NCBI RefSeq assembly: GCF_023634025.1
Contig: NZ_JALJCW010000004.1
Span: 1 to 64,000, forward strand
DNA from: Hanstruepera flava
Lineage (GTDB): Bacteria; Bacteroidota; Bacteroidia; Flavobacteriales; Flavobacteriaceae
Reading direction: 5' to 3'
DNA length: 64,000 nt
The notes under the pieces are model-generated. The model was not told where the DNA came from, ran no database searches, and was given only the letters and a program-made list of their open reading frames with translations. Positions 15,269-23,399 of the stretch are shown here, in pieces. Within the stretch, counting starts at the first letter, position 1. Every line of letters begins with the position of its first letter. Made by a program: the position numbers and the translations under genes.

Positions 15269-16717
15269 TTAATTTCTTAAGACTTCTTCGGCTTCATAGC
15301 CAAACAAACATTTATCTTTAATTATTTTCGCAACACCTTCTGGTAGCATAGGTTCCCAACCATCTTCACCTTCGCTAATCATTTTTAAAACTGTTCTAGA
15401 GAAGATAGATAATGTGGATTCATCATAATCTGTAATATCAACAACTTTTCCGTTGTACTTAAAGAATTTATATAATTCTTTCATACGTGGATGGACTTTT
15501 AAATTTTCACTAGTAGTAAGCGTACCATCATCATTTTGCATAGGATATAAGTATACACGTAAATCTTTAAAGAATAACTTACCAAATGCTTCTAAAATAC
15601 CACCACTTAAGTGTCGGTAATACTTTTCATCAAAAATGTCTACTAAATTGTTAACACCCATAGCTAATCCCATACGGCTCTTGGTGTATTGAGAAAAATA
15701 CTCAACCAGTTTATAATATTCTTGGAAATTTGAAATTAAAACGGTTTGTCCCAAGGAACAGAGTAAACGCGCACGATCCATAAAATCTTGTTCATCTATT
15801 TCACCTTCAGCTCTTAAGTTAGAAAGAGTAATTTCAAAAACAACCTGTGTTTTGTCTTCATCTACCTTATTCTCTTTTATAAACATGTCGTATGATTTTT
15901 GGAACATATCCATGTTTACTTTGGTTACAGGTCTAAAACTACCACGTAAGGCTAAAATGTTTCTTTTATATAATACACGAGCAGGTAGTACATTATTACC
16001 GTCTGGAGAAAACATTACAGCATCTGTCATACCATTTTTAACTAACTGCAAACTCATTAAACGGTTATCAACGTCTTCAAAAACAGGTCCAGAGAAATTA
16101 ATGGTATCTATTTCTAATTGATCCTTGTCTAAATGGTCATATAAATAGCGTAACAATTTTTTGGGCTCATTATACTTGTAAAATGCACCGTAAATTAGGT
16201 TTGTACCAAGAATACCTAATGTTTCTTGCTGTAAACGCGCATCGTTTTCCTTAAAACGAAGGTGCAGAATAATTTCGTTGTAGTCTTGATCAGCCTCAAC
16301 CTGATAACGGATACCTACCCAACCATGGCCTTTGAATTTTTTTGCAAAGTCAATAGTAGTAACGGTATTGGCATATGAAAAGAATAATTTGTGTGGATGT
16401 TTTTCACGAATTAAACGTCTCTCAATTAAATCAATTTCGTGATCTAGCATTTTAAGAAGGCGCGCTTCTGTTACATAACGACCATCATCTTCAATTCCAT
16501 AAATAGCATCACTAAAATCTTTGTCATAAGCAGACATCGCTTTTGCAATGGTACCCGATGCACCACCAGCACGAAAAAATTGGCGAACAGTTTCTTGACC
16601 TGCACCAATCTCGGCGAAGGTTCCATAAATGTTCTCATTAAGATTAATGCGTAATGCTTTGGTTTTCAGCGAGGGAATATCATCAAACTCTCTATCTCCT
16701 TTTAAGCTAATTTCCAT
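15269..16717 (-). CDS. Conserved 482-aa protein of unknown function
   Basis: A soluble protein without signal peptide or TM segments. It opens MEISLKGDREFDDIPSLKTK and has a FAEIGAGQETVRQFFRAGGASGTIAKAMSAYDKDFSDAIYG block whose glycines recall a nucleotide-binding turn, though no Walker motif is present. The rest alternates helices and strands without known catalytic motifs. I recall very similar full-length proteins across Bacteroidota, sometimes auto-labelled nicotinate-nucleotide adenylyltransferase, but I see no HxGH motif of that enzyme. I therefore leave the function open. It is divergent from the metallo-hydrolase gene at 16809, with 91 bp between them. Confidence 0.75.
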   Translation of the reverse strand: MEISLKGDREFDDIPSLKTKALRINLNENIYGTFAEIGAGQETVRQFFRAGGASGTIAKAMSAYDKDFSDAIYGIEDDGRYVTEARLLKMLDHEIDLIERRLIREKHPHKLFFSYANTVTTIDFAKKFKGHGWVGIRYQVEADQDYNEIILHLRFKENDARLQQETLGILGTNLIYGAFYKYNEPKKLLRYLYDHLDKDQLEIDTINFSGPVFEDVDNRLMSLQLVKNGMTDAVMFSPDGNNVLPARVLYKRNILALRGSFRPVTKVNMDMFQKSYDMFIKENKVDEDKTQVVFEITLSNLRAEGEIDEQDFMDRARLLCSLGQTVLISNFQEYYKLVEYFSQYTKSRMGLAMGVNNLVDIFDEKYYRHLSGGILEAFGKLFFKDLRVYLYPMQNDDGTLTTSENLKVHPRMKELYKFFKYNGKVVDITDYDESTLSIFSRTVLKMISEGEDGWEPMLPEGVAKIIKDKCLFGYEAEEVLRN

Positions 16718-16808
16718 TGTAAATTGGGATTGTTTCTTAAAGACAAAGGTATTAAATTACCATGTCAAACAAAAAAATAAGCTTATTTTTGTTTCAAACT
16801 TTGTAGTA

Positions 16809-17570
16809 TTGAAAGTAACATTTTTAGGCACTGGCACATCGCAAGGAATTCCTGTAATTGGAAGCATGCACCCTGTTTGTTTAAGTTCTAATCCTAAAGA
16901 TAAACGCTTACGGGTTTCTGTTTTAATTGAATGGGATAATTATGCTTATGTAATTGATTGTGGACCAGATTTCAGGCAGCAAATGTTACGTGCTGAATGC
17001 CATAAAATTGATGGTATAATTTTTACTCATGAGCATGCCGATCACACAGCTGGTATAGATGACATTAGACCCTACTTTTTTAGGCAAGGGGATATTCCCA
17101 TCTATGCACACAAACGTGTTTTGGGCGAATTAGAACGACGCTTTGACTATATTTTTGAAACCGAGAATAAATATCCAGGAGCACCAGGAGTTATTAAAAA
17201 TGAAGTAAAGAATGAATCTTTCAAGTTAGGAAACCTATCTGTGATGCCCATTAGTGGTATGCACTATAAGCTTCAGGTTTTTGGTTATAGATTTGGCGAC
17301 TTTGCCTATTTAACCGACATGAAGACAATTGAAGAGCATGAACTTAACAAATTACAGAACCTACAAGTTTTAGTTTTAAATGCGCTTCGTGAAGGAGAGC
17401 ATATTTCACATTTTAACCTTAATGAGGCTTTAGAGATAATAGACTGGCTACAGCCAAAGAGAGCATATTTAACCCATATTAGTCATTTATTGGGATTTCA
17501 TGATGAGGTGCAACAAAAGCTTCCGGATAACGTTTATTTAGCCTACGATAACTTACAAATTACATTATAA
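16809..17570 (+). CDS. MBL-fold metallo-hydrolase (PhnP-like)
   Basis: A 253-aa protein. The start is placed at TTG 16809, giving (M)KVTFLGTGTSQGIPV, the usual N-terminus of this group; upstream frame is antisense to the neighbouring gene. Metal ligands are in FTHEHADHTAGIDDIRPY (HxHxDH), with further His in ISGMHYK, Asp in YLTDM and His in LTHISHLLGFH. The family includes phosphoribosyl cyclic phosphodiesterases (PhnP) and other phosphodiesterases, so a cyclic phosphate or nucleic-acid-derived substrate is likely. A 1-nt overlap couples it to the next gene. Confidence 0.88.
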   Translation: MKVTFLGTGTSQGIPVIGSMHPVCLSSNPKDKRLRVSVLIEWDNYAYVIDCGPDFRQQMLRAECHKIDGIIFTHEHADHTAGIDDIRPYFFRQGDIPIYAHKRVLGELERRFDYIFETENKYPGAPGVIKNEVKNESFKLGNLSVMPISGMHYKLQVFGYRFGDFAYLTDMKTIEEHELNKLQNLQVLVLNALREGEHISHFNLNEALEIIDWLQPKRAYLTHISHLLGFHDEVQQKLPDNVYLAYDNLQITL

Positions 17571-18073
17571 TGAAGAGTAGAATTTTTATGTACCTATTTA
17601 TTTTTTCAGTGTTATTAGTCATATTTCAATATGTAAACTCGAAAAATATATTAGATAGTTACGAAACTAAAATTGAAAAAAAAGAAGCTAAAATGCAAAA
17701 ATATGCCGATACCATAAGTAATTTGCGCGATCAGGTATTAACGCTATCAGAATTTTCAATTAGTGAAAGCGAATCTGCTATGAGTTATTTTGAAGCTCGT
17801 GGTTATCGTGTTGCTGAATTAATTCCATTTATTACCGACGAGTTATACGAGCTCAATATGTTGAAAGGCGAGGAACACCCTTTAATTCCGTATGCATCTA
17901 TGACAGGAGGGAAGATGCTTATTAATTCGGTTCGGGTTTTAAACCACAAATGGATTATTGCTAACTTCTCTGATGGTAAATATTGGGGTGAAATATTTTT
18001 AAAGTATGAATTAACCGATGACGAACAGCTAAAGTTTAATTTAGTAGAGTCGTTTTTGTACCCAATTAATTAA
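17570..18073 (+). CDS. Membrane-anchored coiled-coil protein, unknown
   Basis: A 167-aa protein. One N-terminal TM anchor (FMYLFIFSVLLVIFQYV) is followed by a coiled coil at about 30-60 (YETKIEKKEAKMQKYADTISNL) and a globular domain. The latter has the block YFEARGYRVAELIPFITDELYELN near the middle and GGKMLINSVRVLNHKWIIANFSDGKYWGEIFLKYEL near the end. The ATG overlaps the stop of the hydrolase gene (TAATG), so translation is probably coupled. The 3' end overlaps the convergent esterase gene by 4 bp. Family not recognised. Confidence 0.75.
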   Translation: MKSRIFMYLFIFSVLLVIFQYVNSKNILDSYETKIEKKEAKMQKYADTISNLRDQVLTLSEFSISESESAMSYFEARGYRVAELIPFITDELYELNMLKGEEHPLIPYASMTGGKMLINSVRVLNHKWIIANFSDGKYWGEIFLKYELTDDEQLKFNLVESFLYPIN

Positions 18074-18711
18074 ATTTTATCAATTAACCATTCTCTAAAC
18101 TCATAAAAATTTTGAGGTGCAACACCGTGCCCAACAGGGAATTCTGAATAGACATAATTTATTTTTAAAGCCTTTAGGAATTGAGTAGCTTTCCTAGCCC
18201 AATCTACAGGTAGAACTTGATCTACACTACCATGAGAGCAATAAAAATGCAGTTTAGAATAATCGTATTCAGTAGGATTATCTGGTATAATACTTGGATT
18301 GATATAGCCGCTTAAAGCAACAACATTATTTACTTTTCCTGGATAGGTTAGTGCTACGGCATAACTTAATATGGTACCTTGGCTAAAGCCCAAAAGGTTA
18401 ACATTGTTTTTATCTACAGGATAGGTTTTACAGGCATAATCAATAAATTCAGCTATTTTATCACGAGATTCAATAGCTTGATTATCATCACTCCATTTCC
18501 CTTGATTGGCATCAAAATTTATAGCATACCATGCATTTCCAAAGGGTTGCATGGGATATGGTGCCCTTACCGAAATAATGTATAGTTCTTCTGGCAATTC
18601 TGAAGCAAACGAAAACAAGTCGTTTTCGTCACTGCCATAGCCGTGTAACATGATTAGTAGCGGTGCGTTTTCTTCTAAAGTAGAAGGTCTTGTTATATAG
18701 TGTAAATCCAA
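18070..18711 (-). CDS. Alpha/beta hydrolase, phospholipase/carboxylesterase type
   Basis: A 213-aa cytosolic serine esterase. The oxyanion-hole motif LIMLHGYGSDE, the nucleophile elbow LLGFSQGT, the Asp in HGSVDQVLPV and the His in FPVGHGVAP together give a complete Ser-Asp-His triad. The family (YpfH/AP-thioesterase-like) hydrolyses short acyl esters or lysophospholipids. It is the last gene of a minus operon whose first member is the BatA-like gene, 5 bp after the DUF4870 gene. Confidence 0.9.
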   Translation of the reverse strand: MDLHYITRPSTLEENAPLLIMLHGYGSDENDLFSFASELPEELYIISVRAPYPMQPFGNAWYAINFDANQGKWSDDNQAIESRDKIAEFIDYACKTYPVDKNNVNLLGFSQGTILSYAVALTYPGKVNNVVALSGYINPSIIPDNPTEYDYSKLHFYCSHGSVDQVLPVDWARKATQFLKALKINYVYSEFPVGHGVAPQNFYEFREWLIDKI

Positions 18712-18716
18712 TAGTG

Positions 18717-19046
18717 TTAATTAATGTTTTTAAACCATTCTTGAAATTTTTCTCCTAAAACGGGAATGGGTTTGGCTTCAGAATTTATAGCATGATATAT
18801 GCCAAATAACCAAGAAACAAAGGTTATAACCCAAAAAACGGTTCCAAGCCAAGAATTGACATACTTTTCAACTAGATTAGAAAAAATAAGCATGATTATC
18901 AATCCAAGCATTTGCCTAATGTGAAATGCAGTAAAAGGATTCTTTTTTTCAAGATTCATGATAATGGCAATTATTGCGCCTACAAATGTTATATAGGCCA
19001 CAATGGCCATGGTTTTTCCTTCTTGTATGGTTTGCTCTGTCATCAT
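18717..19046 (-). CDS. DUF4870/Tic20-like membrane protein
   Basis: A 109-aa protein with three to four TM helices: MAIVAYITFVGAIIAIIMN, FHIRQMLGLIIMLIFSN, WLGTVFWVITFVSWLFGIYHAIN. The loop KKNPFTAFHIRQ is the signature of DUF4870 proteins. Function unknown. Its ATG overlaps the stop of the dihydroorotase-like gene by 1 nt, showing translational coupling within the operon. Confidence 0.88.
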   Translation of the reverse strand: MMTEQTIQEGKTMAIVAYITFVGAIIAIIMNLEKKNPFTAFHIRQMLGLIIMLIFSNLVEKYVNSWLGTVFWVITFVSWLFGIYHAINSEAKPIPVLGEKFQEWFKNIN

Positions 19047-20299
19047 TATGCTAACACGACTTTATTATTTGCAATAATCCCATGGGCTTTTCCTTTTAAG
19101 TTAAAGCCTTTAAAAATGGAATTTTTAGATGTTGATATTATATTTTGGTTTGAAAATGCATAGCTGCTATTTGGATTGAATAGCGTTAGATTAGCTTTGT
19201 TTCCAATAGAAATAGATGATGCTTCAATTCCAAAACGTTCTTTACCTTTTGTAAGTAAATCAACAGTTTTTTTAGTAGAAAATATGGTGTTAAGGGCTCC
19301 AAAAGCCGACTCTAGACCAATGGTGCCATATTTAGCAAAATCAAATTCTATTTTTTTATGCTCAATATCAATAGGATTATGGTCAGAAGTTACCATGTCT
19401 ATAGTGCCATCTTTTAAACCAGATATTAGTGATTCTATATCTTCAGAAGTACGGAGTGGTGGATTAACTTTATAACGTGTGTCAAACCCATCTAAAACAG
19501 CATCAGAGAAAATTAAATTATGTATAGCTACACTACACGTAACATCAAGCTTTTTCTTTTTGGCCTCTCGAATTAGCGCTACAGATTTTGCTGTAGAAAT
19601 TGTTGGAATATGAAGTTTTCCTCCTGTATATTCTAATAAGTATAAATCTCTAGTTACCTGTAATTCTTCGGCTAGTGCAGGATTTCCTTTTAAACCAAGT
19701 GAAGTACTCATAACGTTTTCATTCATCACACCAGAACCTGCAATTTTTGGTTCCTGTGGAAACGAACATATTAAACCATCAAAATTGGCAGCATACTGCA
19801 GTGCAATCTTCATCAGGTTTGGGTTTTCAATTGGGTTTTTATAATCGTAGAAACCAATGGCTCCTGCAATGTGCATGTCATATAATTCAGCTAAATGTTC
19901 GCCTTTGGATTGCTCTGTTACTGCACCATAAGGATGAGCAGAAACAGCATGATTTTGAGATTTAGAATGTATGAACAAAATATCTGCCTGCGAATCGATT
20001 ACTGGGTTGGTATTGGTATTAATACAAACGTTTGTAAAACCAGAGCATGCAGCTGTTTTTAAACCGTTTTTAAGTGTTTCACGTTCTTCGTAGCCAGGCT
20101 CCCCAAAACTTACACTACTGTCAAACCAACCTTGTGAAACGTGAAGATTATCGCTTGAAATTTCTTTGTAATTATTGGTGTTACTTAAACGTTTTGAAAT
20201 CTTGGTGATAACGCCCTTTTCAATTAAAATATCTACGGTCTGATTATGAAAATCGCTTTTAGAATCAATTATTGTGGCAGATTTTATAAGTACGTTCAT
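19046..20299 (-). CDS. Dihydroorotase-like protein lacking metal ligands (probable pseudoenzyme)
   Basis: A 417-aa amidohydrolase-fold protein. Full-length similarity to type I dihydroorotase is clear: DNLHVSQGWFD, FGEPGYEERETLKNG, GFTNVCINTNTNPVID, VTSDHNPID, GTIGLESAFG, NKANLTLFNP. The metal-binding HxH plus substrate Arg (DxHVHLREPG in active enzymes) is replaced by Ser62-Val-Ser64 and Gly66. The later HAED-type His is replaced in ICSFPQEP. TSDH retains its Asp. It is therefore unlikely to catalyse dihydroorotate formation alone. It may be a structural partner, as inactive PyrC' proteins are for aspartate transcarbamoylase in other bacteria. It overlaps the BatA-like gene by 4 bp. Confidence 0.85.
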   Translation of the reverse strand: MNVLIKSATIIDSKSDFHNQTVDILIEKGVITKISKRLSNTNNYKEISSDNLHVSQGWFDSSVSFGEPGYEERETLKNGLKTAACSGFTNVCINTNTNPVIDSQADILFIHSKSQNHAVSAHPYGAVTEQSKGEHLAELYDMHIAGAIGFYDYKNPIENPNLMKIALQYAANFDGLICSFPQEPKIAGSGVMNENVMSTSLGLKGNPALAEELQVTRDLYLLEYTGGKLHIPTISTAKSVALIREAKKKKLDVTCSVAIHNLIFSDAVLDGFDTRYKVNPPLRTSEDIESLISGLKDGTIDMVTSDHNPIDIEHKKIEFDFAKYGTIGLESAFGALNTIFSTKKTVDLLTKGKERFGIEASSISIGNKANLTLFNPNSSYAFSNQNIISTSKNSIFKGFNLKGKAHGIIANNKVVLA

Positions 20300-22221
20300 T
20301 TAAAATATTTTAAGATGAGCAGTTCAATAATTAAAAAAGCTAGTGCAAAAATAATAAACCATTTCCATAGCTCATTAATTTTCGACTCACTTTTTATAGT
20401 TGTAAATGTTTCGGCAACCGAATCACTTATTGAAGCCTGATTAAAGTTTGAAATATCCTGATATACCAAATGGCTTTCCTCTCGGTTGTAATTATAGCTC
20501 ACATTTTCAATTACCACAGCTTTATCGGCAATATTATAAACCCCAGCTTCAGCAGGTACCTCTTGGGTAAAAACAGACACTTTATTGTTAAAATATTGTT
20601 GCTGCGGTATAAGGTTTAAATCACCTTTTCTCAAGGTCAACACCTCATCTTGCTGTAGGATGGTAGCTATGTCAAACCTGTTGGGATTTCCAATTGTATA
20701 ATATAGTTTAGGCATTTGTAAGCTCTGCTGAGCTATATTATAAAAAGTCGGAACTATAAGAGGTGATTGCTTAAAGTTTGAATTTTCTGAATTTAAAGCA
20801 GCAGAAAACACAAATACACGTTGTGCTTGTAATAAAAAGGCTCTGTTATCTTCAAATGAAAGTGGTTGGTTGCTTGAGGTAGCGTTAATTATATAATAAC
20901 TATTAACCTTTGGATATTGAAAATTAGAGACTTGTTTATCAAAAACATTATCAAAAATAGGATGTGAAAAGTTTATTTTGGTAACATGTTTTTCAGAATT
21001 TAATACAGGCATAAAATTAATGCCATAATGATTTAAAAATGAAGCATAAGATTCCACATCTGCATCTTGAGGAGGAATAACAATAACAATTCCGCCTTTT
21101 TCCTCAAATACTTTTAACGCGTTAGATAATGAATTGGGAATATTATCTAACTCGTTTAGTAATATAAGATTTTGCTTGTCAATATCACTATAATTCAATT
21201 GATTTAAAGTTGTTTCGGTATATTCAAATTCTTGCTTGTTATAAATTCTATTTAAAAATGAAGCATCTTCTTGAGATATAACAAGTGTATTGATTTTTGA
21301 CGGTTTGTTGATATTAAAATAAAACGCGTTGTCAAATTGCAGGCCATTGTCTTCAATACTAATCAATCCGTTAGGCAGCACAGGATTGGTTATAGTGAAT
21401 TCCGCAATTGCAGTACCATCAATAATGTCTACAGAAGTTTTTGCCAATAGGTTCTCGCCATCATAAAGCGAAACCGGAATGTTGTTGCTGTTGGAATTAT
21501 TACTGCTTATAATGGCTTTTAAAACAGTGTTTTCATTTGTATAATTCGCCATAAAAATACTGTCAATACTAATGTTGGCCGTGTTAACAGGTTTTAAAAG
21601 CGTTAGTTTCATGCTAAATAAACTATCATTATCGATAGGGAAATCATTGTTTTTTTGTTGAAAATCTGAAATAAAAACAAAGTTTTTCAGTCTACTGTCA
21701 TCTTTACTAAATAGTTTGCTGCCTTTTAATATGGCGGCTTCATAAGGCAATTGATTAGATGAATAGGATAATTGCAACAAGGTATTTTGTACAGCCTTAA
21801 GATTTGTATTTTTAAATGTTTTATCGTTGGTAAATAAAGTAAATTCTTCAGCTTCGTCGAGATTTTCTATTATTTCCTGGATGGCACGATTCAATAAAGC
21901 GCCTTGTTCACCTTTAGCTTGCATACTAAAGGAATTGTCCAAATAAATTACAGTTTCAGGTTTGGTATTCTGTACATTTTTTTTCGAAAAATACGGTTGA
22001 GCAAACGCTATAACAATACAGGTCAATAACAATAACCTGGCAAGTAGTGTTAACCATTTTTTTATTTGCGAACTTTTTCGGGTTTGTAGTGTAACCTTTT
22101 TTAAAAAAGCAACATTAGTAAAGGCTTGTTTTCTAAATCGTCTTAACTGAAATAAATGAATTATAATAGGAATAACTAGGATGAAAAGGGCATAAAGAAT
22201 TTCGGGATGTTTATATTGCAT
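20296..22221 (-). CDS. BatA-like membrane protein with vWA-type domain
   Basis: A 641-aa protein. The N-terminus (HPEILYALFILVIPIIIHLFQLRRFRKQAFTNVAFLK) is the aerotolerance-regulator/BatA N-terminal module: TM1, then the LRR-FRK basic loop. A second TM lies at about 58-76. A vWA-like domain follows with DNSFSM (MIDAS-like DxSxS), and a large soluble region extends to a last TM helix (WKWFIIFALAFLIIELLILKYF). Topology: N- and C-terminal anchors with a periplasmic body. Such proteins occur in Bacteroidota as single genes outside the bat operon. First gene of the operon with the dihydroorotase-like, DUF4870 and esterase genes. Function unknown. Confidence 0.85.
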   Translation of the reverse strand: MQYKHPEILYALFILVIPIIIHLFQLRRFRKQAFTNVAFLKKVTLQTRKSSQIKKWLTLLARLLLLTCIVIAFAQPYFSKKNVQNTKPETVIYLDNSFSMQAKGEQGALLNRAIQEIIENLDEAEEFTLFTNDKTFKNTNLKAVQNTLLQLSYSSNQLPYEAAILKGSKLFSKDDSRLKNFVFISDFQQKNNDFPIDNDSLFSMKLTLLKPVNTANISIDSIFMANYTNENTVLKAIISSNNSNSNNIPVSLYDGENLLAKTSVDIIDGTAIAEFTITNPVLPNGLISIEDNGLQFDNAFYFNINKPSKINTLVISQEDASFLNRIYNKQEFEYTETTLNQLNYSDIDKQNLILLNELDNIPNSLSNALKVFEEKGGIVIVIPPQDADVESYASFLNHYGINFMPVLNSEKHVTKINFSHPIFDNVFDKQVSNFQYPKVNSYYIINATSSNQPLSFEDNRAFLLQAQRVFVFSAALNSENSNFKQSPLIVPTFYNIAQQSLQMPKLYYTIGNPNRFDIATILQQDEVLTLRKGDLNLIPQQQYFNNKVSVFTQEVPAEAGVYNIADKAVVIENVSYNYNREESHLVYQDISNFNQASISDSVAETFTTIKSESKINELWKWFIIFALAFLIIELLILKYFK

Positions 22222-22289
22222 TCCTAGTTTATTTAATACAAAAATAGTGTTTACTCTGAAATAGAAAATCTTTTAACAACAAATTAAAA

Positions 22290-23321
22290 TTAGCAAAAGA
22301 AAAAATAATCTTGCATAGGCAACATGCTTTGAGTATCAAAGTATGCTTTTATTTCATTTTGTGCTTTAGAATTGGCTACAGTTACAATACTTTGAGGTCT
22401 CTTTAATTCATTTAAAAATTCAAAGGATTTAAGGGTTTGGTCATATATGTCTTTGCCTATTTTTTTAGGATTGTCGCAAATCCAATGAAAGGGAATGTTA
22501 CTTTCAACCAATTTTTTTGCAATGGTTTTCCCTTTAAATCCGGCTCCCCAAACTGTAAGCGGCCTACTGTCATCAAAATCTAACTTTAAAAAATAATGTA
22601 GCTTAATATCTAAAAAGTAATTCTGGGCATAGTGCTCATGTGTTCTGGACGTTCGTGAGCTGTAATCGCGCCAATGGTGCAATACTGCATCACAGGGTAT
22701 ACATTTTAAGTTATGTTGATAAAACCTAAAAGTTAAATCGTAATCTTCAGGATATCGATTAGGGTTAAAGGCATCACAGGCTATTAAGTCTGTTCTGTGA
22801 ACCATCCAACACGGTGAAGGAATAACACACTCTTTATATATTTCGGAGTAATTTTTGCCTTGGCTAGTTAATGTATTGAGCCACTTTTCATACTTAAAAT
22901 AGCCATTACTAATGCCTTGCTCGCTAAAATATTTTACTAACCCTACCGCAACATGTTTTTTACCATGACTAACTAAACTATTAATGAGTGTTTCCAATTT
23001 ATTGGGAGTCATAATATCATCACTATCCATACGTGTAATATAGTTGCCATTACTCTTGCTAAAAGCGAATTGTAATGCATCAATTATACCATGTCCAGAA
23101 TTTCTGTAGAGCTTTATTCTATTATCTAATTTCGAATACGTGTTAACAATGTCAAAACTATTGTCTGTTGAGCCATCATCAATTATAAGTAATTCCCAAT
23201 TTTTATAGGATTGGTTTTGAATAGATTCAATACATGCTGGCAAAAAATCTGCTGTGTTTTTAAAAGGGGTTAGTATGGTAATAAGATGGCTTTGCACACG
23301 GCGAATATAGCAAATACTCAT
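22290..23321 (-). CDS. Family 2 glycosyltransferase with C-terminal extension
   Basis: A 343-aa protein. The GT-A domain has ITILTPFKNTADFLPACIESIQNQSYKNWELLIIDDGSTD, then RMDSDDIM (DxD, metal and sugar-nucleotide binding) and a CWMVHRTDL / YPEDYDLTFR acceptor-side block with the ED motif. Residues ~250-343 form an extra domain, PLTVWGAGFKGKTIAKKLVE, that resembles a Rossmann GxGxxG segment. It should transfer a sugar in the cytoplasm, probably to a surface glycan; the donor is unknown. The start is uncertain: ATG 23321, or GTG eight codons in. Confidence 0.85.
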   Translation of the reverse strand: MSICYIRRVQSHLITILTPFKNTADFLPACIESIQNQSYKNWELLIIDDGSTDNSFDIVNTYSKLDNRIKLYRNSGHGIIDALQFAFSKSNGNYITRMDSDDIMTPNKLETLINSLVSHGKKHVAVGLVKYFSEQGISNGYFKYEKWLNTLTSQGKNYSEIYKECVIPSPCWMVHRTDLIACDAFNPNRYPEDYDLTFRFYQHNLKCIPCDAVLHHWRDYSSRTSRTHEHYAQNYFLDIKLHYFLKLDFDDSRPLTVWGAGFKGKTIAKKLVESNIPFHWICDNPKKIGKDIYDQTLKSFEFLNELKRPQSIVTVANSKAQNEIKAYFDTQSMLPMQDYFFFC

Positions 23322-23399
23322 TTTAACAAAAAGTTAAGGTTTTAAATTGTAACACATTGTACATTTGGGCGTCAACTTAAAAGACATAAATTAATTAAC

